Shown: piece after piece, positions 13,360-25,418 of the stretch
Numbering within the stretch: position 1 is the stretch's first letter
Layout of the letters: each line of letters begins with the position of its first letter
DNA from: Nemophila menziesii
Taxonomy: Eukaryota > Streptophyta > Magnoliopsida > Boraginales > Hydrophyllaceae
DNA length: 64,000 nt
Direction: 5' to 3'
Assembly (NCBI GenBank): GCA_029959085.1
Contig: JARWIR010000003.1
Coordinates: 32,069,505 to 32,133,504 of the forward strand
Made by a program: the position numbers and the translations under genes
The notes under the pieces: model-generated
The model's input: the letters and a program-made list of their open reading frames with translations, nothing else
Databases searched by the model: none
What the model was told of the DNA's origin: nothing

Positions 13360-14708
13360 GGACACAGGTACAGTGAAATACCTCTTCAAGGTGAACAACT
13401 GATCCTACAGGGGGAGGCTGTATTATGGTGGAATAGGAACTTAAGCATGAAAGGCCTTTTTGCAGGACTACCTTGGGATGTGTTCTTCGCTGCGTTAGTG
13501 GGGTTACTTTGGTCAGAAAGAAATGAAGCCGTCTTTAATGATAAGGTCTTTTCGAGTAGCGAGGTCTTAATTGAAAAAGCTAAATATTTGGCCGTAAATT
13601 ATGTTAAGGCATGGAGGTGACATCCGAACAAACACAGGAAGTTTAAAGACCATGTGGAAATGATCGGGCCAAGTCGTGGGTACAAGCTTAACACAGACGA
13701 AAGCTGGAAAGAAGTGGAATGTGCTCTCAGGCACGGAGCCCAAAAAACTCAGCCAGCCCTGCCGTAAATCCCCTCCTCCGTTCATCTTCTCAGACCTGCA
13801 ACACCACCATCCTAGCCCTAGCCCTCAACCCATCCACAGTAAACCTTAGCCGACCCAAAACCTTGGCCAGACAAACCTTCTGCCGTCTCCGACCAGATTC
13901 CGACCCAACCACCACCTCCCTCCCCGTACAGCCCTCTTTCCTACTTCGTTCTCGCCCTCCCACCACTCGCCCACTTCCATCACAGCCATTCCCAACACCT
14001 AGGTTTTACATCCCTCATGCCCGGTCAACTGTCTTCCAGATCCGGTCAATGGATTCCGATCCAGGTAAGCTTTTCCTTCCAGCGTTCCTATCTGACCCGA
14101 ATAATTGCAGATCCATCCGCTTTGAGGCGTGCGAACAGATTCACTTCAGAAGCAGGCAACCTGGGTGTTTTCTCTTCTGCCATTTTGAATCCACCAGCAG
14201 TGCCGAAAAGGAGAGTGCGAGGCAAGCTTTCTGGACAGCAGTGAGTGGACACCTCCACGGTTTTCACCTTCTCCAGCATGGCAGGCCCGATCCAGACCCA
14301 GAAATGATGATGGACCCGCTCACTTGTCTTGTTTTCACGAGTCCAGATTTGGCTTCCCTTCAACATGTATTCTCTGAATCTGTACCATAAATTCTAATGT
14401 TTTAGTTTTTACTAAAACAAAAAAAGCTGTTATTTTTAATGTTTTAGTTTTTACTAAAACAAAACAAACAATTTTAGGAGGAGAAAGGTTATATTTTAAT
14501 TTATCTTCCTTTATTGGTATTGAAAAGCTTTGTAAAATTGCTGTGGTGGATGAAAAACAATTGATTAATATTTTTATTTTCCCAGTATTTACATTTGTTA
14601 ATAAAAATTTGTATAAAACTCATAAGTTTGTGTAGGAGTATATTAAGGAATTTTCCAAAATGGAAAAAAGGTTTTCTGGGTTGTTCCCAATCAACCCCAT
14701 TCTTTTCA

Positions 14709-15440
14709 ATGATTCACATAGCCTGGAACTGTCAAGGTATCGGCAATCCTTTGACAGTCCAGGCAACCCGTGACCTTTGCGCTAAGCATCGTCCGGAGGT
14801 ACTGTTTCTATCTGAAACCAAAAATAATTATGAAAAGCTTGATAATATTGCAAACATTTTGGATATGAGCTTGATTAAAACTATTGAACCTATTGGAGCG
14901 AGAGGTGGTCTCGCGTTAATGGGGAAGAAAGAGTTGAAAATAAATGTTATTAAAGCTTCGGCTAACTTTATCCACACTAAAATAGAGGGTTATAATATGA
15001 CCCCTATATTTTATACTTATATGTATTTAAACCCCTATGATATTGATAAAGAGATTTCTCTTAATTTCTTAAATGCTTTTAAACCCCATAACTCTCCTTG
15101 GACCTTAATAGGTGATTTCAATTGTATTAGATTTCTCAAGGAAAAATTAGGGGGTATTGTTTGTCATAAAAAAATCAATTAAAAACTTTAATAAGTTTAT
15201 AAACCTCCACAATTTGGAGGAAACAACCTCTTATGGTTGTAGATTCACATGGATAAACAAAAGAGTCAATAATAAACTTATAAAGGCTATCTTAGACAGA
15301 GCATTACATAACTCTGAATGGGATAAGCTCTTTCCAAATGCTTGGACAGCAATCTTACCAGCTATTGGGTCAGACCATTGCCCTTTGGTACTACATCATG
15401 ATAAAAATGATAACAAAAATAAAAGAAGATTTTATTTTGA
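14709..15440 (+). pseudogene. LINE endonuclease domain (frameshifted)
   Basis: The Met at 14709 begins IHIAWNCQGIGNP, the standard start of plant LINE apurinic-type endonuclease (EEP fold), with the catalytic Asn. LFLSETKN carries the catalytic Glu, WTLIGDFNCI the DxN pair, and GSDHCPLVL the terminal SDH triad. A frameshift and stop near 15150-15180 separate the GDFN block from the SDH block, so no continuous ORF2 remains. Confidence 0.8.
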
Positions 15441-15883
15441 AAGTTTCCGGACTACAGAAATTGATTGTTTAAATATTATTAAAAAAGTTTGGAATGATTA
15501 TAGCTCTCTAAGGGAAACCCTAATGCAGTTATCAACCACAAGCTTAAAAGATGCAGTCAAGCATTAAGAGATTGGAATAGGAAAAATTTTGGAAACAATA
15601 AAATCCAAATAGAAAAGCTTATAAAAAATTAGAAATTATTTCTAATAGTAATAACCCCAATTTTAACTGGGATGAATATAATTGTATAACCAAGGAACTT
15701 GAAGAAACTTGGAAAAGAGAAGAAAGTTTCTGGAAGGAATGATCTAGAAATATTTGGCTTAAAAAAGGTGAAAAAAATACAAAATATTATCACGCCTGCA
15801 CTAAAGAAAGAAGAAGTAGAAATAAAATTATTAACATCACTAATGAAAATGGTGTATGGATTGATAATAAGAATGACATAAAA

Positions 15884-16195
15884 ATGGAAATAGTCAATTA
15901 CTTCAATAATATTTTTACAACAGTAGGAAAAAGAGATTATACTAGCACTATGAATCTTATTACTAGTAAAATTGATAAAAAATCTGCAGATAATTTGAAT
16001 ATGCATATTAATGAAGAAGAGGTTAAAAAAGCAACATGGGAACTGGGACCTAATAAGGCACCAGGGTCGGATGGTTATAATGGAAATTTTTTCAGAACAT
16101 ACTGGGATATTATTAAACTTGACCTTATGAGAGTAATAAATAACTTCTGGAACAATAAGGGTGATCTGTCTGATTTAAATCAGATAGGATATTAG
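15884..16195 (+). pseudogene. LINE reverse transcriptase N-terminal fragment
   Basis: The frame contains NEEEVKKATWELGPNKAPGS followed by DGYNGNFF, the conserved entry into LINE RT (KAPGPDG with Pro replaced by Ser). It stops just after SDLNQIGY. The palm domain with its FADD box is absent, consistent with an internal deletion between 16195 and 16440. Confidence 0.75.
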
Positions 16196-16440
16196 AACTT
16201 ACATGTATTATAATGTGACATATTTGGAAAGATAGAAATAATTTTATCTATAATGGTAAAAAGTGTGACTCTTTAAACACTATCAATAGAGCAATTCAAA
16301 ATTGGAAAGAATATTACAAAATTTCAAACCCAAATGATACAAATTTTCTAGATTTAAACATTGGGAATAATAATAATCCATTAGACCATAATAATAATGG
16401 AAATAGTACACTAAATTCTAAATTTAAGGATAAATGGAAA

Positions 16441-16908
16441 AAACCACCTCCAAATAAATTTAAAATTAATTGTGATGCAGCTTTCTCCGATTTGGGAGCT
16501 GCAGTTGCTTGTGTAGTAAGAAACTCTAATGGTGATAGTTGGAAGGTTGGAGCAGATTCGTTGTTAGAGGCAGAGGCCACGGGAATTTTGAAAGCTACCG
16601 AAATGGCTTCAAAATTTCCATTTGGAAGCGTTATTATAGAGAATGATTCAGCTACTATCATGAAACCTCTCTCTTCAGGGCTACCCGTGTTGAGTCATTC
16701 AGTTAGAAACATTATTTGTAATATTTATTATTTTGCTGAACTATCTTCCCCCACATTTCATTTTGTTTCTAGGGGTAGAAACGGGGCAGCTGACCGGGCT
16801 GCCAAACAGGAGCTTTTTAGCACATTGTTTGGTATCTGGAATACGTGTATTCCTCCCCAATTAGCCAGTATTATTTGTAATGAAGCTGAACCTTCCGGGG
16901 TCGGCTAA
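16441..16908 (+). pseudogene. LINE RNase H domain
   Basis: KPPPNKFKINCDAAF opens the RNase H fold with the catalytic Asp, LLEAEATGILKATEMA has the catalytic Glu, VIIENDSATI the next Asp, and FHFVSRGRNGAADRAAKQEL the last helix. The domain itself looks intact, but is cut off from the rest of ORF2. The 3' UTR and poly(A) follow within 60 bases. Confidence 0.8.
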
Positions 16909-17340
16909 ACCTTGTAACCGTTTCCTTACTATCTATATTATTATGCATTTGAACAAAAAAAAAAAAGCTAGAAAGAAGTGCAAGACATAGGTGGAGCGGG
17001 AGGGGTGATAAGAGATAAAAAAGGCAATTTGGTCAAAGGGTTCGCTATGAATATCTCGTGCTCGTTAGTGGCTGTTGCGGAGTTAGTGGCGTCGTATGAA
17101 GGTTTATTTATCGCGGTGGATGAGTTGTGTGTGGAGGTGGACTCATAAGAGATAGTAAAGTGCAAGGGATCCACTAGATAATGGAAGCAAAGACGAATTT
17201 TGATATAAAAGTTATTTACAGGGAAATTAATACTTGCGTTATTACGATTGGGGTTAAAATAAAGGATTGTTGATACATAATATATCGGAAGTGCTCACGA
17301 AAGACAGAGCGGGATGGAAATATCCTACATTGGTATACTC

Positions 17341-17929
17341 AATTGGATTCGAAACAATTCTTATCCAATCTTATCTTAAATTTATTTTGGCTAGCTACAA
17401 TTGCTAAATTTTTTATCAATAATTGAGCACTTAATAATTAATTAAAAATTTATTTTTAGAATTTCAACTCCTAATTCTAAGTTCACCTCTCGAACTTGGT
17501 CTTTCTTTTGGTTGGGTATACGGTTGTACAAAAATAAGTAAAGTTGTACACTGTATAAGCTACATGTTCTATCTAGGCTTTTCAAAGGTTAAGGTAATAA
17601 TCTCTAATATCTATCGCTAATGAATATCTCAATAAGTTAAAATTAAAATCCTACTACCATCCATGAATGCATGGTGTTTGTACAATAAATAAAATAGATT
17701 AAATGCACACTTTAACATTTTTGAGAATCGTCACATTGAAGGAGTTTCATCTTTCATATCAATATTGTTTATTTTGATATTTCTCTCAAAATGTGATAAA
17801 TAGTAGAGATAAAGATAACTCGTCACACTTTTCTTTTTCAATTTTCTCAGATTTTTGAGTTTTTTAAACCATTTTAGTAAGCTCAATATAGTTTTCATTT
17901 CTTTTTCAATACGCAATCACTTTATCACT
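17341..17929. other. Unassigned, AT-rich
   Basis: Nothing recognisable between the older LINE remnant and the next LINE fragment. Confidence 0.4.
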
Positions 17930-18782
17930 TTATTTCAAATGTCATTTGCGAAATTACTTTCGAAGAATAGATGATTAGTCGATTCGAAATGCTCACCATA
18001 CAATCCACAAAGTGTATCCGGCTCCATATAAACTATCATGTTCTTTGTTTAAAATGTCGATTGTAACGCTATCCACACAATGGTTGCGTGTTTAGGAGTT
18101 ACTCATGTAATTCACAGAATATTAGTCCAAGCTCTCGAAAGTGATCGGCGGCGAAAGAAACCGTACGGGTGTTATATAAAGTATAATACTCACCACTAGG
18201 AAGATTGTTGATGATGGAAAGATCGTTGGTGGAGAAAAATTATCTAGACAATATTTTCTCACCTTTCACAATCCCAAGTGAAGTGCCAATCTCATCCTTT
18301 AACTCCTAAATTTGTTTCAAAAGCGTCGAATCCGTTTTTGCTATTTGCCACATCCAAAAGCGTTGCTCCTTATATATATTTTTAGTGTATGCATGTGAAC
18401 CAAAGCGTATATTTTTATTAACAATTCTCCACAATATTTTTCATAAGTAGTGCTTTATTCAAGCATCTAAGTACTTAAGACCTAGAGCACCTTCTACTTT
18501 TGGAGTACAATATTTTTCATTTGATTAGTATAGATTTTCCGTCCAAATAAAAGTTTCTACAATTACTCACAGATCGATCTATCACACAAACTAGAGTCCA
18601 AAATATGGATAACTAAAGACACTCTACCCCTTGAAGTAACAATTTTATGAACTCCAGTCGACCGATATAAGAAAGTAAAAATACGTTCCAATATCAAAGA
18701 TATTTCTCAACTTTATTAATAAGAGACTTATAATCTCTAGCAAACAATACTCAAACTCTAAATGGTACACCCAAATATCAAA
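17930..18782 (-). pseudogene. LINE RT C-terminus to zf-RVT remnant
   Basis: On the minus strand from 18780 downward, broken frames read KSLINKVEKYL, YWNVFLLSYIGRLEFIKLLL (the post-palm LSYAGRL region), CLNKALL, EQRFWMWQIAKTDSTL, and near 17990 CGLYGEHFESTNHLFFES, which has the spacing of the zf-RVT zinc motif. Order and orientation fit one minus-strand LINE. Many stops are present. Confidence 0.65.
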
Positions 18783-18952
18783 ACGACATTGAACTTAGCC
18801 TTATGTACCTCTGTGATTTATAATTCTTCTACTCTTTCTACCCAAGTTACATTTGAGTTATATCTCAAACTGGCAATCAGACTTATCGGTCCGGTTCTGA
18901 CCGGTTTTTATCGGTTTAAGGGTTTATCAGACCGGTTCGTGTTATTAGTCTC

Positions 18953-19581
18953 CAGAGACCGAGCCAGGATTTTTTGTTAGGGGGGGCTAAGGGGGTTCGG
19001 CGGCAACGCCCCCGAAAAAAATTATTTTGCCGTATTTGCACAATAAGTCTACATATTATGCAAAATTGCTAGATAGATCCTTATATAATGCTAAAATGCA
19101 CTATAAATCCCTATATTGTGTAAAGATTGCAATATAAGTCTGAATATTTTTTTTTTAAATTAATCATTCAAAAATTTCTTTTTTTTATTCAAAATAACAT
19201 ACATTTTGTTGCAAAAAAACAAAAAAATCCTATAAATAAAATCATTTAAAGTCTAGTAAAATAAAATTTAAAATTTAGGGGGCCCAAATAATTTTTTTTA
19301 AACATTATAAGAGTTAATTACAAAAAAATCTATGAAAAAAAATTAAAACGAACCAAGAAATTGAATATTTAATGGTATTCACGTTCCAATTTCGTTAATA
19401 AATTTTATTATTTGATAGAATTAATATCTAAATTTTAATTTAGGGAGGACTAATTTTATGCTATAATTTTTTTAGTTATATTTTTATCTATTTTTTTAAA
19501 AAAAGTAGGTTAAATTATAGTGGGCTGGGTAAGTTGGGGTGGGCTGCAGCCCACCTCAGCCCACCCCTACATCCGCCCCTG
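18953..19581. mobile_element. Non-autonomous hAT element
   Basis: It begins CAGAGACCGAGCCAGGA and ends CATCCGCCCCTG (inverted: CAGGGGCGGATG). It is flanked by identical 8-bp duplications TTAGTCTC at 18945-18952 and 19582-19589. Terminal CAGNGNCGG and an 8-bp duplication place it in hAT. The inside is AT-rich and carries no transposase. Confidence 0.85.
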
Positions 19582-19589
19582 TTAGTCTC

Positions 19590-21821
19590 TATCTTACCAG
19601 ACCGGCTCCGGCTCGGTCCCAACAGTAAAATTACCACCGAATCTATAAGAGAGACTGGTAATTTCATTCTTGTACCCGGTTCCTTAACTGTTATAGTTAC
19701 AGGTTCTATAGGTTCTGCTTAGTGGTCTCGAGTTAGGTCCGATTCTAAACAAGAACAACCGATTTTGAGTATATTTTTTTACTTGGTTCCATTTGCAGAA
19801 GTGGTTACTGTTTCAATTACTAATGAAATAACGAACTAAAACAAGTCAAAATATTACAATTTTTACAACATTAATTGAAATAATACAATTACTAATGAAA
19901 AATTATTACAATTAAAAGTAAACTAACTAAATACAATTATTACATCCAATATATTTTGAATTTAAGTAACAAGTCTAATTGATCATCCTCGTCGGATAAC
20001 AAGTCTAATTGATCATGAAATGTAATTTTTCAGATTGATAAATAGACAAAGAATGAATATAATGATTATTCTTTATACGCTTTTCGTCTATTCAACGCAA
20101 TTAATATAGTTTCCTCTTCTAATAGGACAATATAACAACTTTCGAAGGTATAAGAGCCATTTCGCAAGGATTTATAATTTTTTAACAGTAGAACACATAG
20201 TACGGATCACGTAAGGACTAAAATACAATTTTTCATATTCATATATAGACAAAAAAAATCATTCTTTATACGCTTTTCGTCTATTCAACGCAATTAATTA
20301 TTTTTCCCACTTCTAATAGGACAATAATAACAACTTTTGAAAGTATAGGACTCCTATTTCAATCTTTTACCAAATTTCAAGGACTAAAAAGCAATTTTCA
20401 GAGATTTCACTCAATTATCGAAGTTTAAACCAATATCAGAATACTCCAGGGACTAAAAAATATTTCTCAAAACCTTAATGGATAAAACCCAAGTAATTAG
20501 GAAAGTTAAGGGACTTAGTATTCATTGTACCAAAATTCAGAATAATTTTAAAAACCAATTAATATTATAAGTGACTGAATTTATAAAAAATGCACACTTC
20601 TTATCATTTAAATTCAATTTTGTATAGGGATCTTGTAAAATATTTCTCGTAGGGCCAGTTTTGTAAAACGGGGTTTTAGAGGGTGCATTTATCTCATTAA
20701 TATAATACAAAATTATAAACAAATATGTGTAACTATTTCAGAATTACAATTCGCCTTCCAACAACAAGAAGACCCATAGGATCTATATGCAATGTATCAA
20801 AAACTTTATCATATAAATTGCTTGAGTTGTAGGGCTAAATTGAAAATATAAGGTTTTTAGCCAATTTCAGAATAGCTCAAGGACCAATTTTGCAAGCTTA
20901 TATGCAAATTTGCCGGCTTTTACAAATAGTTCATTTTGCTGTTAAAAATACTCATACAAATCGGCTATTCGTAAGGTTCTTTGCCCGACTGACCATTTTA
21001 AATAAAGTGAAAAAATGATTGAGTATTGAAAAAGAAATAAGTACTATATTGAGCTTACCGAATTGGGTATTGAAAAAAAGTATAAGTACTTGCAAATTTG
21101 CTAGTACAAGCACGATCTCGGAAACAAGGAAAAAGAAAATGAACCAGTTTGCTTTCATATACTCAACAATCACCATAAATCATATAGATACGATCATGAA
21201 TTAAAAAACCCACCAAGAAGAAGCACTTAACTCCATTGATTTTAGTTTCTAGTGCTAGGGTGTATTCACCCTTTGGAGAAACGAGGAGGATGAGATGGGT
21301 CGGTAGAGAAGTAAATGTGGAATATGGACGAGATGGGTCAGTGGAGAAGTAATGGCCTGAGACAAAAAATAAAAATCCACTAATTGGATTAATCCTTCTA
21401 TTAATTACTTAATCCTTCAATGGATTAACCAAATTCATATGTTCGATTTCAATCAGAGTGGATTAATGAGTTGGGTGGTGAAGAGTTAAATGGGGGCGGT
21501 GGGTGAGTTTGATTTCAATCAGAGTGGATTAATGAGTTGCGATTTTGTTATGGGTCGGGCAATTGATCGGGATGAGAGAAGTGAAGTGAGTGAATAAACA
21601 AAAGAATGAAAATAAAAAAAAATTATTTATAGGTCTTACCGGTCTGGTTCTTACTAGTCCGATCTTTAATTGAGTTTTTCTTTTTAGCAAAATCCAGAGC
21701 TTAAAAGGGATTACACAGTTCGGTCCGGTTCTCCAATGTACAGTGACCGTCGGTTCCATAACCGGTTTGCCGGTTCAGTCTTGAAACCGGTATATGGACC
21801 TTTCGATAGCGAGTTATACTC
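19590..21821. other. Repeat-rich stretch, no gene seen
   Basis: CCGG-rich blocks (CCGGTTCTGACCGG type) at 18880-18940 and 21640-21800 suggest the outer parts of a larger decayed element into which the hAT at 18953 inserted. Between them are local duplications. A 28-bp unit occurs twice near 19966-20020, and a roughly 63-bp unit with GATTTCAATCAGAGTGGATT occurs twice near 21444-21540. No coding sequence is recognised. Confidence 0.4.
20019..20350. repeat. Diverged tandem duplication, about 195-bp period
   Basis: A block containing CTTTATACGCTTTTCGTCTA, CAACGCAATTAAT and TCTAATAGGACAAT occurs at about 20070-20158 and again at 20264-20350, with similar sequence before each. The copies differ at many positions, so the duplication is old. 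Confidence 0.7.
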
Positions 21822-21824
21822 TTA

Positions 21825-23383
21825 GGCTAAGTCCAACAGCTCAATACATTTTTTGCCAGAATTGGGGGTCAAATACCTTATTTCTATCAAATAACAACTC
21901 TCTAAACTATAGTTGCTCCAACAGCTTCCCAATTCTGTTAACCTAATTTTAAAAATTCTATTATATCTTTATTTTAATATATTTTTTATAATTCCTTTAT
22001 TAATTTTTTAAATTGTTATTAAATTTTTTAATTCATATGTTTATTTCTTAACTTGTATAAAATATTAAAAAATACTTTAAATATTAATATATAAATGACT
22101 ACTAATTATAATTATTTTTTAAAATAATTATAACTTTTAGCAATTATTTTTCTTTATTTCAATTTGTTTATTTTTTAATACAAAATTTTTAAAAGTAAAT
22201 ATATTTTCTTTTCATGTATGATAAAGAATATTTATTTTTTCTTTTATAAATCGTATTATTTTTCCAATTCTTTTATCATTTATTTTTATATAAAATATTA
22301 AAACTAAATAATAATGATTTAAATATTTCTAGTTGCAAAAAAGAAAAAGAAAATTACAACAACTTTCTAGCCAAAAAATAATAAAAAACATGTACAATTA
22401 AAACTTTTAATCAAAACAAATTGAAAAAAGAAAAAAAAAATTGTAGCAAACATTGTAGAACTACCCACATGTAGTTAAGGCTAAGTCCAACAGCTCCACA
22501 CAATTTTTGCCAGAATAGAGGGTCAAATGACTTTTCTCTATCAAATAGCAACTCTCTAAACTAGAGATGCTCCAACAGCTTCCCAATTCTATCAACTTAA
22601 TTTTTAAAATTCTATTATATATTTATGTTAATATATTTTCTATAATTAATTCATTAAATTTTTAAAATTATTATTAAGTATTTTTATCCATGTGTCTATT
22701 TCCTAACTTGTTATAAAATATTAAAAAATACTTTACATATTAATATATAAATTACTATTAATTATAACAATTATTTTCCTTATTTTAATTTGTTTAAAAT
22801 TAAATATTTTTTAATGTATAATAAAGGATATCTATTTTTTATATAAATTTTATTATTCATCCAATCTTTTTATTATTTACTTTTATATAAAGTATTCAAA
22901 ATAAATATAAAACTAAATAATAATAATGATTTAAAATTTTCAAATTGCAAATATAAATAAATATAGTAATATAAAATAAAGAGAATAAAAAAAAATATTA
23001 ATATAAATCCAATAATAGATACGTAAAAAACTAAAAAATTAGAAAGAAGGATCAAACAATGATATCCAAAAGAGAGATAAAAAATAAAGAAAACAATAGA
23101 GATCAAATGTAGCATCCATGTTTTATAGTCATATGTGTTGAGAAAAAGGTAAATGTAGGGATGCATAGAATTGGGGGTTGTAGAATGGAGATGCTGTTGG
23201 AGACCTAAAAGTGGTACATTTTATCCCAATTGTAAAGAAAAGCTATAACATGGAGGCTATTGGACTTAGCCTAAGATAAGAAAAATGTGTTGTCATTACA
23301 ATTGGGGCTCCATCTTCTACAATGCCTCTTGGAGTATAAAAAGTAAGTTTTCAACCCCCAATGGGGTTCACTTGGACTTAGCC
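21825..23383. mobile_element. Outer Harbinger-type non-autonomous element
   Basis: Starts GGCTAAGTCCAACAGCTC and ends CACTTGGACTTAGCC (inverted TIRs), with TTA duplications at 21822-21824 and 23384-23386. A TTA/TAA 3-bp target and short G-starting TIRs fit PIF/Harbinger (Tourist-like) elements. A second, related element lies inside at 22479-23271. No transposase is seen. Confidence 0.75.
22479..23271. mobile_element. Inner Harbinger-type element nested in a relative
   Basis: Starts GGCTAAGTCCAACAGCTCC and ends TATTGGACTTAGCC, with TAA at 22476-22478 and 23272-23274. Its first about 130 bases closely match those of the outer element, so both belong to one family. Pairing by target site (TAA with TAA, TTA with TTA) supports nesting rather than adjacent copies. 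Confidence 0.75.
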
Positions 23384-23386
23384 TTA

Positions 23387-24717
23387 GTTTCAGAAAGTTT
23401 TACCGCACTTGGACTCTTGTGTGGAAAGGGCTGCGAGTGAAATTTGTATTATGCGTGCCTTCTTGTATCCAAGTTTATATTAATTAAACTACATTTATTC
23501 TTTGCCAAAGTGGAGATGCTCTAATAGTAAAGATTAGATGAAGGTTAAGCACTTCCGACAAAAAAAAAAAAAAACAAAAAAATATGAAGGTTAAGCACAA
23601 TTCACGCATGGGGGGCATTTGTTTACAGCAGACGTATTTTGACAATTTTTTTTTTTTTATAGCAGATATATTGTCCTTTCATGCTACAGATCGACAATCT
23701 ATTCTTTTCTTTTCTCTCTTCTCTATTTACCCCACTTTTTTCTTAGACGATGATGCAAACATCTAACAACTTATTTTTTTAAGGAAAATATGAGCTTCAC
23801 TTTCTTTTATGTATGGAAACTCAAAAAGCATACTAACACTCCTAATTAAGTAAATATCATCATCACAAACTCACCTAAGACCACCTATTAAAAGGAATGC
23901 GTTAATATCCCTTTTGTTTGCTGCAAGAGCCAATTCTTAACCTTCTCTACCCCCTCCTTTTTCACAATCTCCATCAACTTAACAAAATTACTATTTTATT
24001 TCTCCATCAAACTCACCTACTCAGATTATAGCTCACTCCTACTTTATTCTCTACTCTTTGGGAAACAAAAAATATTACAGACACCTCGTTTTATAATCTC
24101 CAAATTTTTTGTACGATTTGATTTTAAAACTTATAAAATTGCTAAAAAGTGTTTAAACCTCAACTCTATTCTATACTTCCCCCTTGTCATTTTTAACGAG
24201 TATAATTAAAAACAACAAGTTGTAAACCATGATATCCAGAATTTGATTGAAGTATATTATGAAGTGTGATGTAATAACAAATAACGTGAATTAATCAATA
24301 ATTAATTGAGGAATTTGAGGCCTAAGAGTCTAAGACAATTAGCATGGTCTTATGATAGTACTAAGCTCAAAAGTCTGCATCTGAGATGCGTGACATACTA
24401 TATAGTATATACTGAACCAATCTTTCTATACTTTCCATCAAATTCTAAAATTAAGTGGTGTCTCATCTCTAATTATAATCATTAAAATTACTTGAAAGGA
24501 CTGTCTTTCGTATTCAATAGCCTTCATCATTATCGGGGCCTCTAAATAGTAAAAGTCACGTTGGCTGGTTTATTTTTCTTTTGTTAATCTTTGTGACCCT
24601 TTATGAAATAAGATTAATATTAGTTCGAGTTTAATAATAACACATTTTACCTTCTTGTGCATATGCGAAAATGACATCCAATATCTGGTTTCGGGTGTCA
24701 AGACTTATAAACCACAA
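23387..24717. other. Intergenic, no gene seen
   Basis: AT-rich with poly(A)/poly(T) runs near 23560-23660. A possible TATA box (CTATAAATC, about 24718) lies 90 bases before the next gene's start codon. Confidence 0.45.
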
Positions 24718-24808
24718 CTATAAATCACAATGCATTGCAAACACCCAATCATAAAAAATCTCTTCCTTCTCTAGTTTTGAGTTTACGAGAACAAAGAAAA
24801 AAGTAAAG

Positions 24809-25132
24809 ATGGTAGGTTTAAAGAAGATCCCACTATTAAAATCGGCTAGTACTAGAGTTGCATGCAGTGCCCCTGAGTCCGAGGTAGTCAAAGTGGTCCG
24901 TAGAAGAGCACCGGTCAATTGTTTCCATGGATTGTTTTTTGCAAAGAAGATAAGCTTGAAGTTGAAGTCACAGTTGAAGAAGGCTTTGAGATGGAAAACA
25001 AGTGTTGTACGATACAGTTACGATGCTCGCAGCTATTCTCAAAACTTTGATGAGGGTAATTTCTTTAAAGATCATTATATTTCACCTTTCGCTCCTCCGC
25101 AAGTTGAAGAGGATTATCTGAGCCTGAGTTAG
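24809..25132 (+). CDS. Small plant protein with C-terminal YSYDARSYSQNFDEG motif
   Basis: An intact 107-residue single-exon frame. The N-terminal half is basic and Lys-rich (MVGLKKIPLLKS; KKISLKLKSQLKKALRWKT), followed by RYSYDARSYSQNFDEG and an acidic tail. Small unannotated proteins with a basic stretch followed by a YD..SYSQNFD-type motif are, as I recall, common in land plants, and their function is unknown to me. There is no signal peptide or membrane segment. A TATAAAT lies about 90 bases upstream. I infer a genuine gene from the conserved motif and the upstream context; it is not transposon-related. Confidence 0.6.
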   Translation: MVGLKKIPLLKSASTRVACSAPESEVVKVVRRRAPVNCFHGLFFAKKISLKLKSQLKKALRWKTSVVRYSYDARSYSQNFDEGNFFKDHYISPFAPPQVEEDYLSLS

Positions 25133-25226
25133 TCTATTTAATCTCTTGTTTGGAGTGTTTTCTTGCATTAAACTTGGACCCTCTACGAGTTGGTGAATAG
25201 AAACGTTCCACTTATCTTTTCATATT

Positions 25227-25418
25227 GAGTAATGCTGGGTATCACCCAAAAAGGTATCACCTAAACATCACCCATAATGTGGCGGTTAGGTGGCCTAATC
25301 ATGTTATTTCTCTTTCCAAGTTTATTTAATTCTCTTTCTTCCATGATTAGGCCACCTAACCGCCACATCATGGGTGATGTTTAGGTGATGCCTTTTTGGG
25401 TGATACCCAGCATTACTC
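25227..25418. mobile_element. MULE-type MITE (192 bp)
   Basis: Begins GAGTAATGCTGGGTATCACC and ends in its inverse, with TIRs of about 75 bases that are nearly perfect. It is flanked by identical 9-bp duplications TTTCATATT at 25218-25226 and 25419-25427. It lies about 95 bases after the stop of the small protein gene, so it may fall in that gene's 3' UTR and form a hairpin in the transcript. Confidence 0.92.

Larger units (their letters stand above)
13717..16963 (+). mobile_element. LINE (L1-type), internally deleted, with target duplication
   Basis: It is bounded by a 17-bp target duplication, AAAGCTGGAAAGAAGTG at 13700-13716 and the same with one mismatch at 16964-16980. A poly(A) run lies directly before the right copy. 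Order: GC-rich 5' region (13720-14390), endonuclease (14709-15440), start of reverse transcriptase (15884-16195), then a jump to RNase H (16441-16908). The RT catalytic core is missing, so the copy is internally deleted. Two 27-bp A/T palindromic units repeat near 14395-14467. Confidence 0.85.
13360..17340 (+). mobile_element. Older LINE RNase H remnant, split by a younger LINE
   Basis: The left piece (13360-13716) reads LVGLLWSERNEAVFND and GYKLNTDESWKEV. The right piece (from 16964) continues GGAGGVIRDKKGNLVKGFAM, then AVAELVASYEGL and VEVDS. Together these give the linker and RNase H domain of a plant LINE in order (KLN.D, then GG.GGVIRD, then E..A...GL). The break coincides exactly with the younger insertion's target duplication. 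Stops show it is inactive. Outer ends are approximate. Confidence 0.75.

Noticed and set aside
13719..14390. 223-codon frame as a host gene
   Set aside because: It lies just inside the LINE target duplication, in the element's GC-rich 5' region; if coding at all it is a decayed LINE ORF1.
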